Shown piece after piece: positions 7,417 through 20,589 of a stretch of DNA of 64,000 nt. The position numbers and the translations under genes are program-made. The notes below the pieces were generated by a model. The model was given only the letters and a program-made list of their open reading frames with translations. It made no database searches and was not told the DNA's origin. This stretch comes from Aquabacterium commune. Its GTDB lineage: Bacteria; Pseudomonadota; Gammaproteobacteria; Burkholderiales; Burkholderiaceae_C. The stretch lies in the NCBI RefSeq assembly GCF_004362855.1, contig NZ_SNXW01000003.1, positions 1-64,000 on the forward strand, given 5' to 3'. The stretch's first letter is position 1. Each line of letters opens with the position of its first letter.

Positions 7417-8625
7417 TCAGTCCAGCCCGAGCACTTGCGCTCGGCGCTCTTCCTGGCGCTTCTGAACCCGCTGCGCCCACAGGCTCAGTGCCAGGGCCAG
7501 CAGCATCCAGGCCAGCCCTGGCCAGTGCAGCGATGCGTATCCCTGGTGCGCAATCACCCAGCCACCGCCCGATGCGCCCAGCGCATGCCCCATGTAGATG
7601 GCCGAGGTGTTGAGGGCCATCAAGGCCGGGGCCAGCCGTGGCGACAGTCCACCCAGCCGAGCCTGCTGGCCTGAGTTCGTGGCAAAACCACTGAGCGCCC
7701 AGGGCAACATCACCAGGGCCAGCGCAGGCAGGCTGCCAGCCAGCGGCCACAGCAGCAGGCTCAGCGCCATCATGCCCAGTGTGAGGCTCACGGCGGGCGC
7801 GGCGCCAACGCGGTCCACCATGCGGTTGAGCACCACATTGCCCGTCAGGGCCAGGGCGCCGAACCAGCCAAACATCAGGCTGATCTGCTCGGGGCTGGCA
7901 CCGAAGACCTGGCGGTAGTAGGGTGCGGCGTAGGCCAGCAAGGTGAACTGTCCGGCACTCTGGCAGGCCGTGACCAGCACCAGCGCCATCAACAGCGGCG
8001 ATTTGAACACCTTGCCCCACAGCCGCAACGACAGCGCTGGCGGCCGGATGCCATGGGGCAGAGACCGGTTCACCAGCACAGCGGCCAGCAAGGCGCCTGC
8101 CGCCACGCAGGCCATGGCCACGCGCCAGCCCATGCGCTCACCGATCCAGGCAGACATCGGCATGCCGGCCACCGAGGCGATGGACCAGCCCATGAAAACG
8201 AAAGTGATGGCGCGCCCGCGCCGTGCAGGCGTGCTCATGAAGGCGGCGGTGGCCGCGGCCTGAGGCGTGAACACCGCGGCCGACAGCACTGTCAGCGCGC
8301 GGATGGGCATCAGCCAGTGGTAATCGGGCGCCAGCGCCGACAACAGGTGGCCTGCCGCGTACCAGAGCATCGCCCAGGTCAGCAGCTTGCGGCGGTCCAT
8401 CTGGGCCACACGCCAGGCCAGGATGGGGGCGCCGACACCCATCATCATGGCGGCCACGGCAATCAGGCGTCCACCCTCGGTGACGCTCACCTGCAGGTCA
8501 TGGGTGATGTCGTTGAGCGTGCCGGCCGTGACCATCACGCCACAGCCGATGATGAAATTGCCGAACAGCAGCGACCAACTGGCCGATCTGAGGCTCTGGC
8601 GTGACAGCGCGCGTTCCAACTCCAT
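7417..8625 (-). CDS. MFS transporter, AraJ-like efflux family
   Basis: A 402-residue inner-membrane protein with about 12 hydrophobic segments. The first (SLLFGNFIIGCGVMVTAGTL) leads to the 2-3 loop with RMDRRKLL-type sequence (AQMDRRKLLTWAML), in the MFS motif A position. Families of this layout export sugars, arabinose-like compounds or drugs by proton antiport; the substrate cannot be predicted. It is convergent with rlmB and lies 12 bp downstream of the dehydrogenase gene on the same strand, so the two probably form a transcription unit. Confidence 0.85.
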   Translation of the reverse strand: MELERALSRQSLRSASWSLLFGNFIIGCGVMVTAGTLNDITHDLQVSVTEGGRLIAVAAMMMGVGAPILAWRVAQMDRRKLLTWAMLWYAAGHLLSALAPDYHWLMPIRALTVLSAAVFTPQAAATAAFMSTPARRGRAITFVFMGWSIASVAGMPMSAWIGERMGWRVAMACVAAGALLAAVLVNRSLPHGIRPPALSLRLWGKVFKSPLLMALVLVTACQSAGQFTLLAYAAPYYRQVFGASPEQISLMFGWFGALALTGNVVLNRMVDRVGAAPAVSLTLGMMALSLLLWPLAGSLPALALVMLPWALSGFATNSGQQARLGGLSPRLAPALMALNTSAIYMGHALGASGGGWVIAHQGYASLHWPGLAWMLLALALSLWAQRVQKRQEERRAQVLGLD

Positions 8626-8637
8626 CGCGCGTCTGGC

Positions 8638-9645
8638 TCAGTGCTGCACGCGCAAGGCTTCGGGGTTGACGATGTGGGTCGGCTGGCCCGCCATGAAATT
8701 CAGCAGGTTGTCGAACGCCACGCTGAAGTTCTGCTCGTAACTGTCTTGCTCGACGAAGCCGATGTGCGGGGTGCACACCGCGTTCTCCAGGCGCAGCAGG
8801 GGGTGGCCTTGCAAGATGGGCTCGCTCTCGAACACGTCGATCGCCGCCAGGCCTGGGCGGCCGCGGTTGAGTGCCATCACCAGGGCGTTGTCATGGAGGA
8901 GCTCTGCGCGCGAGGTGTTGACGAACAGCGCGGTCGGCTTCATGCGGCTGAGGTCTTCCAGCGTGATCATGCCGCGGGTGGTGTCGCTGAGCCGCAGGTG
9001 CAGGCTCAACACATCACACGCTTCGAAAAAAGCTTCACGCGAGGGCGCGGGGATGCAGCCGTCGGCTTGGGCCTTGGCGCGCGAGGCCTCGCTGCCCCAC
9101 ACCGTCACGTGCATGCCAAAGGCCTTGCCGTAGCCGGCCACCAACTGGCCCACCTGGCCGTAGCCCCAGATGCCCAGCGTCTTGCCATGCAGTTGCACGC
9201 CGAGCCCGAAATTGCTGGGCATGGACGCCGACTTCAAGCCGGACTGCTGCCAGGCGCCATGCTTGAGGTTGCCGATGTACTGTGGCAGGCGCCGCATGGC
9301 GGCCATCACGAGGGCCCAGGTCAGCTCGGCCGGTGCCACGGGCGGGCCTTCGCAGTGCGCGACGGCGATGCCCAGGCGGGTGCAGGTGTCGATGTCGATG
9401 TGCGGACCCAGGGGGCCGATCTGACAGATCAGGCGCAGCTTGGGCAACTTCTCCAGCAAAGCTTTGGGGAACTGCGTGCGTTCGCGGATGGCGACCAGCA
9501 CTTCGGCGTCGCGCAGGCGGACGGCCAGCTGGCCGGTGCCTTTGACGGTGTTGGTGAAGACTTTGGCGGACAGGCCGTCGAGCTTGGCGGCGCAGCGCAA
9601 CTTGCGCACTGCGTCCTGATAGTCGTCCAGGATGATGATGTTCAT
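8638..9645 (-). CDS. D-2-hydroxyacid dehydrogenase family protein
   Basis: A 335-residue NAD(P)-dependent enzyme of the phosphoglycerate/glycerate/formate dehydrogenase fold. The Rossmann motif GIWGYGQVGQLVAGYG is at about 150-165. The catalytic Arg is in NTSRAEL, Glu in DVFESEP and the His in CTPHIGFVE. The N-terminal substrate domain has VAIRERTQFPKALLEKLPKL, typical of the PGDH-like branch. Which 2-keto acid is reduced is unknown. The start ATG at 9645 (MNIIILDDYQD) begins exactly at the first beta strand; the frame is open nine codons further upstream but without a better start. Confidence 0.9.
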   Translation of the reverse strand: MNIIILDDYQDAVRKLRCAAKLDGLSAKVFTNTVKGTGQLAVRLRDAEVLVAIRERTQFPKALLEKLPKLRLICQIGPLGPHIDIDTCTRLGIAVAHCEGPPVAPAELTWALVMAAMRRLPQYIGNLKHGAWQQSGLKSASMPSNFGLGVQLHGKTLGIWGYGQVGQLVAGYGKAFGMHVTVWGSEASRAKAQADGCIPAPSREAFFEACDVLSLHLRLSDTTRGMITLEDLSRMKPTALFVNTSRAELLHDNALVMALNRGRPGLAAIDVFESEPILQGHPLLRLENAVCTPHIGFVEQDSYEQNFSVAFDNLLNFMAGQPTHIVNPEALRVQH

Positions 9646-9772
9646 GGGGCTGTGTGCGATCCAGCTGCCCATTGTGCAACGCTTGCGTGGCCGAACGTGT
9701 GCGCCGTGTTGCGCGATGTGAGAATCGGTGTCTGAGCGCCGTGGCCGCGTCGTGCGGCCAGGCCTTCAACGC

Positions 9773-10297
9773 TCACCAGGTGGTGACCTTGCCGCGCTGG
9801 TCGTCGCTGCGCCGCGAGGCGCGCACGGGGAAATGGCTGTCCAGCGCGTCCAGGCGCAACTGGGCCTCCATTTGCCCGCGGTGCACCGAGATGACCTTGA
9901 AGACGTCGGCGCGCAGGTGCCACAGCTCCCGCAGCGAGCGGGCCGTGCCAATCTGGTCGCGCACATGGTTGGCGCGCAGCGATTGCAGATCCCACAGCGC
10001 AGCGATGAATTCGGACTGGATGCCACGCAGGCCCGAGACGGGTGCCAGCTCACGCGGCGACTCGTCCATGTCCCACAGCCAGCGCCAGAAGCGCTGCACC
10101 CAGACCACGCCGACCGGCGCGCTGCGCGCAAAGCGGGAGGGTGGGGTGACTTCATGGCGGCGGGGCGTGGCATCGAGCGCGCCATGGGCGGAGACCGCGT
10201 CCGCCGCGTCGTGCTTGACGGACGTCAGCACCGCACGCTTGTGGGCGTGGGTGTCGATGTGCGCGGACTCGTCGTTGGAGAAAAAGAAGGAAGCCAT
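9773..10297 (-). CDS. conserved hypothetical protein
   Basis: A cytoplasmic protein of 174 residues with no recognised domain. The C-terminal half (LRGIQSEFIAALWDLQS, then SLRELWHLRADVFKVISVHRGQMEAQLRLDALDSHFPVR cut into helices) looks like a conserved helical family that I believe is common in Burkholderiales but without known function. The start at 10297 has GAGGG 4 bp upstream. The frame is open to an ATG at 10357, giving 194 residues. The opposite strand carries an open frame over the same bases, but its composition is worse and it lacks a ribosome binding site. Confidence 0.55.
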   Translation of the reverse strand: MASFFFSNDESAHIDTHAHKRAVLTSVKHDAADAVSAHGALDATPRRHEVTPPSRFARSAPVGVVWVQRFWRWLWDMDESPRELAPVSGLRGIQSEFIAALWDLQSLRANHVRDQIGTARSLRELWHLRADVFKVISVHRGQMEAQLRLDALDSHFPVRASRRSDDQRGKVTTW

Positions 10298-10430
10298 GTC
10301 ACCCTCGCTGCGCGGTGAGGCCCGCGCTGTCAGCTCTGTCTTGTGGACATCGGCCATCCTAGGCCGAGCTTGAGGGCGCGATCTGCCGAAGAGAGGGGGA
10401 AACAGCCAAGGAACGGCTGTCAGCGCAAGC

Positions 10431-10667
10431 TCAGGCCGTCAGGGCGGGGTGCGAGTGCACGGGATGCGCATCGGTCCTGGCGCTGCCAGAGCGGGCATCC
10501 GCCACAACCTGCGCGGCGGCCATCACCTGGCGCGCGCAGTCTTCGCAGCATCCGCAGCACGTGGCCACGCGGGTGGCATCCTGCAGGGCTTCGAAGGAGG
10601 TGCAGCCGCCCTGGACTTGGGCGACGATGGCGCGGTCAGAAACGCCGTGGCAAACACACACGATCAT
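10431..10667 (-). CDS. bfd: bacterioferritin-associated ferredoxin (Bfd)
   Basis: A 78-residue [2Fe-2S] protein that donates electrons to bacterioferritin so that stored ferric iron is released as Fe2+. The BFD fold is complete in the first 55 residues. The four cluster ligands are in VCVCHGVSD (Cys-X-Cys) and TCCGCCEDC (Cys-X2-Cys, with extra cysteines). The last 25 residues are an unconserved His/Ala tail. It lies downstream of bfr on the same strand, but a Fur-like box directly upstream suggests its own iron-starvation promoter, as known for bfd in other proteobacteria. Confidence 0.93.
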   Translation of the reverse strand: MIVCVCHGVSDRAIVAQVQGGCTSFEALQDATRVATCCGCCEDCARQVMAAAQVVADARSGSARTDAHPVHSHPALTA

Positions 10668-10718
10668 GGCGGCACGCGGGGCGGCGGGGCGCCCATGGAA
10701 CTCACATGCTGCGCATTA

Positions 10719-10740
10719 TGTAATGAGAATGATTCGCATG
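10719..10740 (-). promoter_or_regulatory. putative Fur box upstream of bfd
   Basis: The sequence taatgagaatgattcgcat (10721-10739) matches the Fur 19-mer (GATAATGATAATCATTATC) well in its central AATGAGAATGATT. It lies 52-73 bp before the bfd start, a position that would block a bfd promoter when iron is plentiful. Confidence 0.65.
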
Positions 10741-10802
10741 CAAGTGCCGTCTGAACGCCATGCCACCCCCGTCCCGTGAACAGGGTGCAAGGCTGGCATC
10801 CC

Positions 10803-11282
10803 TCAGCTCGCCACGTCGCCCATGATGGACTGCAGGTAGTTCGCCTCGCCCACCTTGCCCAGCAGGTCGATCTGGGTTTCGAGGAAGTCGATGTGCTCCT
10901 CGGTGTCGTCGAGGATGTGCTGCAGCAGGTCGCGCGAAACGTAGTCGCGCACCGATTCACAGTGGGCGATGCCGTCCTTCACCGGGGCTTGCGCAGCGGT
11001 TTCCAGTTGCAGGTCGCAGGCCAGGATTTCGGGCACGCTCTCGCCGATCAGCAGCTTGCCCAGCGCCTGCAGGTTGGGCAGGCCGTCGAGCGTGAAGATG
11101 CGCTCCATGAGCTTGTCGGCGTGCTTCATCTCGCCGATGGACTCTTCGTACTCTTTCTTGGCCAGCTTGGCGAAACCCCAGTGCTTGAGCATGCGGTAGT
11201 GCAGGAAGTACTGGTTGGTGGCGGTCAGCTCGTTCTTCAGCTGGGCATTGAGCAGTTCGATGACCTTGGCGTCGCCTTGCAT
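10803..11282 (-). CDS. bfr: bacterioferritin
   Basis: A 159-residue heme-containing ferritin that forms 24-mer iron-storage cages. The start MQGDAKVIELLNAQLKNELT is diagnostic. Ferroxidase ligands are visible: Glu18 in LKNELT, Glu and His in IGEMKHADKLMERI, and the C-terminal DDTEEHIDFLETQ. Met52 in the EMKHADKLMERI helix region would bind heme. The ATG at 11282 is preceded by AAGGA; the frame extends 11 codons further but with non-conserved sequence. Bfd lies downstream, so storage and release proteins sit together. Confidence 0.96.
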   Translation of the reverse strand: MQGDAKVIELLNAQLKNELTATNQYFLHYRMLKHWGFAKLAKKEYEESIGEMKHADKLMERIFTLDGLPNLQALGKLLIGESVPEILACDLQLETAAQAPVKDGIAHCESVRDYVSRDLLQHILDDTEEHIDFLETQIDLLGKVGEANYLQSIMGDVAS

Positions 11283-11545
11283 GGGAGTCCTTCTGTTCGG
11301 TGAAACTTGCAACAATTGTGGACCAGCATGACCCGATTGTGAACACCATGACGGTGACAGGACACACGGGCGTAGGCCACATCGGCTATACTCCTAAGGT
11401 TTACCCGCAACCACCCCCCGCCCGGTCACACCCCTCGTTTCCTTCACTGGAGTCGATCCTGTCACGCCCCTGCCACGCCTTCGTGCGTCGCGGTTCAGGC
11501 TGACAGCAAAGAGCCGGGCGCGCACAACAAACGGAGAATGAACCC

Positions 11546-12731
11546 GTGCTGCCCGTCCTGCCCCAAGCTCTTCTGGCCCTCGCAGACGGCACGGTCTTTC
11601 CAGGCACCTCGATCGGCGCTGCCGGTCACACCGTCGGCGAAGTGGTGTTCAACACCTCGCTCACCGGCTACCAGGAAATCCTCACCGACCCGAGCTACTG
11701 CCGTCAGATCGTGACCCTCACGTATCCGCACATCGGCAACTACGGTGTCAACGGTGAAGACGTCGAAGCCTCGAAAGTCCATGCCGCTGGTCTGATCATC
11801 AAAGATCTGCCCATCCGCACTTCCAATTTCCGCCAGACGCGCACCCTCTCGCAGTACCTGCAGGACGAAGGCACGGTTGGCATCGCCAACATCGACACCC
11901 GCAAGCTGACCCGCCTGCTGCGCAGCAAGGGCGCGCAAAACGGCTGCATCGTGGCCCTGCCGGTGGGCGAGGCCATCACCGATGCCGTGATCGCCGATGC
12001 CGTGGCCCGCGCCCAGGCCGCGCCGAGCATGGCGGGCCAGGACCTGGCCCAGGTCGTCACCCGCGCCGACGTCGGCCAGTGGGACGAGACCGAATGGAAG
12101 CTGGCCAACGCCGAACTCGGCGGCAAGCCTGGCTTCGGCAAGCAGACCGCCCCGAAGTTCCACGTCGTGGCCTATGACTTCGGCGTCAAGCGCAACATCC
12201 TGCGCATGCTGGCCGAGCGCGGCTGCAAGGTCACCGTGGTGCCCGCCAAGACGTCCGCGTCTGAAGTGCTCAAGCACAAGCCCGATGGCATCTTCCTGTC
12301 CAACGGCCCAGGCGACCCGGAGCCTTGTGACTACGCCATCGCTGCGGCGAAAGAGCTGATCGAAACCGGCATCCCGACCTTCGGCATTTGCCTGGGTCAC
12401 CAGATCATGGCCCTGGCCTCGGGCGCCAAGACCTTCAAGATGAAGTTCGGCCACCACGGCGGCAACCACCCCGTCAAGGACCTGGACACCGGCCGCGTCA
12501 GCATCACCAGCCAGAACCACGGTTTCGCGGTCGATGAGCAGACGCTGCCGGCCAACCTGCGCGCCACGCACATCTCGCTGTTCGACGGCACGCTGCAAGG
12601 CCTGGCCCGCACCGACAAGCCCGCTTTCTGCTTCCAGGGTCACCCGGAAGCCTCGCCCGGTCCGCATGACATCAGCTATTTGTTTGATCGTTTCACCGCG
12701 CTCATGACCACTGCCCAGGTGGAGAAGAACA

Positions 12732-12739
<8 letters not shown>
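11546..12739 (+). CDS. carA: carbamoyl-phosphate synthase small subunit
   Basis: The 397-residue glutaminase subunit of carbamoyl-phosphate synthase, feeding arginine and pyrimidine synthesis. The N-terminal CPSase small domain ([19 protein letters not shown]) is followed by the class I amidotransferase domain with nucleophile Cys in FGICLGHQ and the His/Glu pair in [12 protein letters not shown]. It starts with GTG at 11546, 9 bp after ACGGAGA. An ATG at 11538 is out of frame. The 263 bp upstream contain a TATACT (11387-11392) that could be a -10 box, but no convincing -35. Its 3' end overlaps carB by 8 bp, so translation is likely coupled. Confidence 0.97.
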
Positions 12740-16007
<3,268 letters not shown>

Positions 16008-16130
16008 ACTGGCACGTTCCGGGGCGCATCCAACCGCCCTGGCTTGCTGCACACACGTGGGCCGCACCCGGCCACCCTCAGGGGATGGTCATGGGATGCG
16101 GCTCACGTTCATTTCGGAAGACACACAGCC

Positions 16131-16607
16131 ATGTCCACCATCCCCATCACGAAGAACGGCGCAGAAAAGCTCAAAGAAGAACTGCACCGCCTCAAGCACG
16201 TTGAGCGTCCTGCCGTCGTGGTTGCCATCGCCGAGGCGCGCGCCCAGGGCGACCTGTCGGAAAACGCCGAGTACGACGCCGCCAAGGACAAGCAGGGCTT
16301 CATCGAAGGCCGCATCCAGGAAATCGAAGGCAAGCTGTCGGCCGCCCAGATCATCGACCCGTCCTCGCTGGACGCGGGCGGTCGCGTGGTGTTCGGCGCC
16401 ACGGTCGAAATGGAGATCGAAGCCACGGGTGACGTCGTGACCTACCAGATCGTCGGCGACGACGAGGCCGACCTCAAGGAAGGCAAGATCTCGATCGGCT
16501 CACCCATTTCCCGCGCACTCATCGGCAAAGAAGCCGGTGACGTCGTCACGGTGCAGGCACCGGGTGGTGCGCGCAACTATGAAATCATCGAAGTCCGCTA
16601 CGTCTGA
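16131..16607 (+). CDS. greA: transcription elongation factor GreA
   Basis: A 158-residue factor that enters the RNA polymerase secondary channel and stimulates cleavage of backtracked transcripts. The N-terminal antiparallel coiled coil carries the conserved tip acidic residues in [20 protein letters not shown] (Asp41 and Glu44 equivalents). The C-terminal FKBP-like domain ends with [13 protein letters not shown]. The ATG at 16131 gives the standard start [14 protein letters not shown]. It follows carB after 123 bp, a carAB-greA order common in proteobacteria. Confidence 0.97.
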   Translation: MSTIPITKNGAEKLKEELHRLKHVERPAVVVAIAEARAQGDLSENAEYDAAKDKQGFIEGRIQEIEGKLSAAQIIDPSSLDAGGRVVFGATVEMEIEATGDVVTYQIVGDDEADLKEGKISIGSPISRALIGKEAGDVVTVQAPGGARNYEIIEVRYV

Positions 16608-16624
16608 GCGCTGAGGGCATTGGC

Positions 16625-17068
16625 ATGAACGTCGTGCGTGTGCAATCGCTGCTGTCAGGGCTATGGGCCGGTCTGTTGCTGGCGGTGGGCGGCGTGTCTG
16701 CGCCCAGCCTGTTTGCTGTGCTGGAGCGCCAGGCTGCGGGCGCCGGGGCAGGGCAGATCTTCCAGATGGAAGCCCGCATCAGCTTGGGCATGGCCGTTGT
16801 GCTGTTCGTGCTCGAACGTCGCCGTGTGCGTGACCTTGTCGAAGAAGGCCAGAGCACCTCGGCCATGAGCGCCACCTTGCTGATGGCCCTGGGTGCGCTG
16901 TTCCTGACGGTGTTTGGCGGCTTCGTGCTGCACCCGATGATCCAGGCGGCCAAGGCCGGCCAGCCCACGGCGCTGTCTTTCGGGGCCCTGCATGGCATTT
17001 CCGCAGGGCTGTATTGGGCCAAGACGCTGCTGGTGCTGGTCCTGGCCTGGCGCCTTTCCGCGCGCTGA
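16625..17068 (+). CDS. DUF4149 family membrane protein
   Basis: A 147-residue integral membrane protein with four predicted helices (about 8-30, 48-62, 78-104 and 122-144). It matches the DUF4149 pattern, with a small first-helix motif LWAGLLLAVGGVSAPSLF and HPMIQAAKAG between helices 3 and 4. The function of the family is unknown. It begins 17 bp after greA and is probably co-transcribed with it; the greA-DUF4149-yhbY-rlmE-ftsH neighbourhood is conserved in Burkholderiales. Confidence 0.85.
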   Translation: MNVVRVQSLLSGLWAGLLLAVGGVSAPSLFAVLERQAAGAGAGQIFQMEARISLGMAVVLFVLERRRVRDLVEEGQSTSAMSATLLMALGALFLTVFGGFVLHPMIQAAKAGQPTALSFGALHGISAGLYWAKTLLVLVLAWRLSAR

Positions 17069-17085
17069 ACTTGCACGCTGCACCA

Positions 17086-17111
17086 TAGAAAACGGCACCC
17101 GAAGGTGCCGT
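17086..17111 (-). terminator. terminator of yhbY
   Basis: An 8-bp perfect stem (acggcacc / ggtgccgt, 17092-17111) with a CGAA loop. On the minus strand it is followed by a short U-rich run (TTTCTA). The plus-strand side lacks a T run, so it mainly serves yhbY. Confidence 0.6.
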
Positions 17112-17167
17112 CATGGAGCAGGGAGCGCTGACGCGCCGAAGGCCAAGAATTCGCGTCAGTCCGGCGA

Positions 17168-17638
17168 TCAGTCCGGCTTTTTGCTGGCCACGCGCTTCTT
17201 GGCGCGCTTGATCAGGCCACCTGCGGTCACGCGCTGGTTGCCCATCACCATGACCTTCTTCACCTCGGGGCGACGCAGGCCGCTCTTGGAGAACTTCAAG
17301 ATCTTGACTTCGCGCGGCGCGGCGCCACGCTTGTCGTCGTCCACGCGTTCGGAGACTTTCTCCGGGATCGGGCGCCAGATCACCAGCAACTTGCCGATGT
17401 GCTGGATGGGCGCGGCGTTGAGTTGCTCGCAAATCTGAGCGAGGATGGCTTCGCGCGCGGCGCGGTCATCTCCCAGCACGCGCACCTTGATCAGGCCATG
17501 GGCCTTGAGGGCGGAGTCGGTTTCCTTCAGGACGGGTTCGGTCAGGCCGTCGCCACCGATCATCACGACGGGATCCAGGTGGTGTGCGTCGGCGCGAAGT
17601 GCGCGACGCTCGGCAGTGTTCAGTTCAATTGCAGGCAT
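17168..17638 (-). CDS. yhbY: YhbY family RNA-binding protein
   Basis: A 156-residue protein with an N-terminal CRS1-YhbY (CRM) domain of about 95 residues: [24 protein letters not shown], then the GKLLVIWRP strand. E. coli YhbY associates with pre-50S particles, so a ribosome-assembly role is likely. Beyond the domain is a basic tail of about 60 residues ([29 protein letters not shown]) not present in E. coli YhbY and probably contributing to RNA binding. It is divergent from rlmE, with only 17 bp between the start codons. Confidence 0.92.
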   Translation of the reverse strand: MPAIELNTAERRALRADAHHLDPVVMIGGDGLTEPVLKETDSALKAHGLIKVRVLGDDRAAREAILAQICEQLNAAPIQHIGKLLVIWRPIPEKVSERVDDDKRGAAPREVKILKFSKSGLRRPEVKKVMVMGNQRVTAGGLIKRAKKRVASKKPD

Positions 17639-17655
17639 CCCTCTATTATCGAGCC

Positions 17656-18330
17656 ATGAAACTCAAAACCAAAAGCAAAAAGATCAACAAGGCTTGGTTG
17701 AACGAACATGTGCACGATCCCTACGTGCGCCAGGCCCAAAAAGATGGGTTTCGTTCCCGTGCGGCGTACAAGCTCAAGGAAATCGACGAAGCCTTGAACC
17801 TGATCCGCCCTGGTCAGCTGGTGGTGGACCTCGGCGCAGCGCCGGGCGCCTGGAGCCAGTACGTGCGCCGCAAGTTCGCACCGAAGGACACTGGGGCCGG
17901 TGGTGCGGCCGTGGGCGAACTCAACGGCACCATCATCGCGCTGGACCTGCTGGAATTCGAGCCCATCGAGGGCGTGCAGTACATCCAAGGGGACTTCCGC
18001 GAAGACGAGGTCCTGGCCAAGCTGCAGGAGGCCGTGGGTGGCCGCCCGGTGGACGTCGTGATTTCCGACATGGCGCCCAACCTCAGCGGCATCGACGTCA
18101 CCGACAGCGCCCGCATCGCCCACCTGATTGAGCTGGCCATCGATTTTTCGCAAAACCACCTGAAAAAGGACGGCGCCCTGGTTTGCAAAGTTTTTCACGG
18201 GGCCGGCTACAGCCAGCTGGTGGAATTGTTCAAAGCGCATTTCAGGGTGTGCAAACCCATCAAGCCCAAGGCGTCCCGGGACAAATCCTCTGAGACTTTC
18301 CTGGTCGGCATCGGCCTGAAACAGGCGTGA
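17656..18330 (+). CDS. rlmE: 23S rRNA (uridine-2'-O-)-methyltransferase RlmE (FtsJ/RrmJ)
   Basis: A 224-residue heat-shock methyltransferase that modifies U2552 in the A-loop of 23S rRNA. SAM motif [15 protein letters not shown] is at about 55-68. The catalytic K-D-K tetrad is seen in [11 protein letters not shown] (Lys), [10 protein letters not shown] (Asp) and LVCKVFHG (Lys). The start at 17656 ([12 protein letters not shown]) is the typical basic N-terminus; the frame upstream overlaps yhbY. It is followed by ftsH after 229 bp, as in E. coli rlmE-ftsH. Confidence 0.97.
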   Translation: MKLKTKSKKINKAWLNEHVHDPYVRQAQKDGFRSRAAYKLKEIDEALNLIRPGQLVVDLGAAPGAWSQYVRRKFAPKDTGAGGAAVGELNGTIIALDLLEFEPIEGVQYIQGDFREDEVLAKLQEAVGGRPVDVVISDMAPNLSGIDVTDSARIAHLIELAIDFSQNHLKKDGALVCKVFHGAGYSQLVELFKAHFRVCKPIKPKASRDKSSETFLVGIGLKQA

Positions 18331-18559
18331 CGTTGAACTGACGCGGCCCTGACGCCACAGGAAGCACCGATTTTCCGGCTTTCATGGGGGATCGGGTGCC
18401 GGCACAGGGGACTTGACTCGTCTAGAATCATCCCCATGTACCGCGAAGACCGCGCCAATGTTTCACACTGTTGAAACGGTGCCGTTTTTGAACTGCTTTC
18501 GGTGTTTGGGTGCATCCAGCACCCGCTGAAGGTGGCGTGTAAGGGTTGAAGGAGCCGCG

Positions 18560-20464
18560 GTGAACAATCAATGGTTCTCTAAGATTGCAGTCTGGCTGGT
18601 TGTTGCCATGGTGTTGTTCACCGTGTTCAAGCAGTTCGACCGCGCCAGCAGTGTGGGCAGCCAGATGGCTTACTCGGAATTCCTGGAGGAAGTCCGTGCC
18701 AAGCGCATCCGCAGCGTCACCCTGCAAGAAGGCATGGGCGGCACGGAGATCCTGGCCGTCAGCACCGACGACAAGCGCATCCGCTCCACCGCCACCATCA
18801 TGGACCGCGGCTTGGTGGGCGACCTGATCAACAACGGCATCAAGTTCGACGTCAAGCCGCGCGAGGAGCAGTCGCTCATCGTCAGCCTCTTGTTGTCCTG
18901 GGGCCCCATGCTGCTGCTGATCGGCGTCTGGATCTACTTCATGCGCCAGATGCAAGGCGGCGGCAAGGGCGGTGCTTTCAGCTTCGGCAAGAGCAAGGCC
19001 CGCATGCTGGACGAGGCCAACAACAACGTCACCTTCGCCGATGTGGCGGGCTGTGACGAGGCCAAGGAAGAAGTCAAGGAACTGGTGGATTTCCTGCGCG
19101 ACCCGCAGAAATTCCAGAAACTCGGTGGCCGCATCCCCCGCGGCGTGCTGCTGGTTGGCCCCCCGGGCACCGGCAAGACGCTGCTGGCCAAGTCCATCGC
19201 GGGCGAAGCCAAGGTGCCGTTCTTCACCATTTCCGGTTCTGACTTCGTGGAAATGTTCGTCGGCGTGGGCGCAGCCCGTGTGCGCGACATGTTCGACCAG
19301 GCCAAGAAAAACGCCCCCTGCATCATCTTCGTGGACGAAATCGACGCCGTCGGTCGCCACCGCGGCGCTGGCTTGGGTGGTGGCAACGACGAGCGCGAGC
19401 AGACCCTCAACCAGATGCTGGTCGAGATGGACGGTTTCGAGACCAACCTGGGTGTGATCGTGATCGCCGCGACCAACCGCCCTGACATCCTGGACCCGGC
19501 GCTGCTGCGTCCCGGTCGTTTCGACCGCCAGGTCTATGTCACGCTGCCCGACGTCCGTGGCCGCGAGCAGATCCTGAACGTGCACATCCGCAAAGTGCCT
19601 GTGAGCCAGGACATCCGCGCCGACATCCTGGCCCGCGGCACGCCTGGTTTCTCCGGTGCCGACCTGGCCAACCTGGTCAATGAAGCCGCGCTGTTCGCCG
19701 CCCGCCGCAGTGGCCGCGTCGTCGAGATGCAGGACTTCGAGAAGGCCAAGGACAAGATCATGATGGGCCCTGAGCGCAAGTCCATGGTGATGCCCGAGGA
19801 AGAGCGCAAGAACACCGCCTACCATGAGGCGGGCCACGCCCTGGTCGCGCGCATGCTGCCCAAGACCGACCCCGTGCACAAGGTCACCATCATCCCGCGC
19901 GGTCGTGCGCTGGGTGTGACGATGCAGCTGCCTGAAGGCGATCGTTACAGCATGGACAAGCTGCGCATGCTGGACACCATCTCGGTGCTGTTCGGTGGCC
20001 GCATCGCCGAAGAGGTCTTCATGAACCAGATGACCACAGGCGCGTCGAACGACTTCGAGCGCGCCACGGCCATCGCCCGCGACATGGTCACCCGCTACGG
20101 CATGACCGACGAGCTGGGCCCCATGGTCTATGCGGACAACGAGGGTGAAGTCTTCTTGGGGCGCTCGATCACCAAGACCACCAACATGTCCGAAGAGACC
20201 ATGCAGAAGGTGGACAAGCAGATCCGCAAGATCATCGACGAGCAGTACGCCACCGCGCGCAAGCTCATCGAGGACAACCAGGACAAGATGCACGCCATGG
20301 CCAAGGCCCTGCTGGAGTGGGAAACCATCGATGCAGAGCAGATCAACGACATCATGGAAGGCCGCGAGCCCCGTCCTCCGAAGGACTGGAACCCTCCGAC
20401 CAACAAGCCCAACGGTGGCGCCAAGCCGCCGGTGAGCACAGACGGCGCGCCGGCCGCCGTCTGA
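18560..20464 (+). CDS. ftsH: ATP-dependent zinc metalloprotease FtsH
   Basis: A 634-residue membrane-anchored AAA+ protease that degrades misfolded membrane proteins and regulators such as LpxC. Two transmembrane helices (about 5-22 and 107-126) flank a periplasmic domain. Walker A is GPPGTGKT, Walker [13 protein letters not shown], and the pore motif lies near [13 protein letters not shown] sequence [20 protein letters not shown] is intact, and the zinc site HEAGH is in [13 protein letters not shown]. It starts with GTG at 18560 with AAGGAG 6 bp upstream. The C-terminal tail is Pro/Lys-rich and poorly conserved. Confidence 0.98.
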   Translation: MNNQWFSKIAVWLVVAMVLFTVFKQFDRASSVGSQMAYSEFLEEVRAKRIRSVTLQEGMGGTEILAVSTDDKRIRSTATIMDRGLVGDLINNGIKFDVKPREEQSLIVSLLLSWGPMLLLIGVWIYFMRQMQGGGKGGAFSFGKSKARMLDEANNNVTFADVAGCDEAKEEVKELVDFLRDPQKFQKLGGRIPRGVLLVGPPGTGKTLLAKSIAGEAKVPFFTISGSDFVEMFVGVGAARVRDMFDQAKKNAPCIIFVDEIDAVGRHRGAGLGGGNDEREQTLNQMLVEMDGFETNLGVIVIAATNRPDILDPALLRPGRFDRQVYVTLPDVRGREQILNVHIRKVPVSQDIRADILARGTPGFSGADLANLVNEAALFAARRSGRVVEMQDFEKAKDKIMMGPERKSMVMPEEERKNTAYHEAGHALVARMLPKTDPVHKVTIIPRGRALGVTMQLPEGDRYSMDKLRMLDTISVLFGGRIAEEVFMNQMTTGASNDFERATAIARDMVTRYGMTDELGPMVYADNEGEVFLGRSITKTTNMSEETMQKVDKQIRKIIDEQYATARKLIEDNQDKMHAMAKALLEWETIDAEQINDIMEGREPRPPKDWNPPTNKPNGGAKPPVSTDGAPAAV

Positions 20465-20488
20465 TCCGCGACCCTTGCGCTCACACAC

Positions 20489-20515
20489 AACGGGGCTTCG
20501 GCCCCGTTTGCTTTT
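20489..20515 (+). terminator. terminator downstream of ftsH
   Basis: An 8-bp stem aacggggc / gccccgtt closed by the stable tetraloop TTCG, followed by TGCTTTTT. Strong Rho-independent type, separating ftsH from folP. Confidence 0.85.
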
Positions 20516-20589
20516 TGGGCCCACCCAGGGCGACCTGCACTGCCACGACACCGCCACAACACCGCAACCGCGCGTCACCTCACAGCCCC

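Noticed and set aside
9728-10318. Plus-strand 196-codon frame opposite the hypothetical gene at 9773-10297
   Set aside because: No ribosome binding site and Val/Gly/His-rich composition; the minus-strand frame has GAGGG at the start and a helical, plausible protein.
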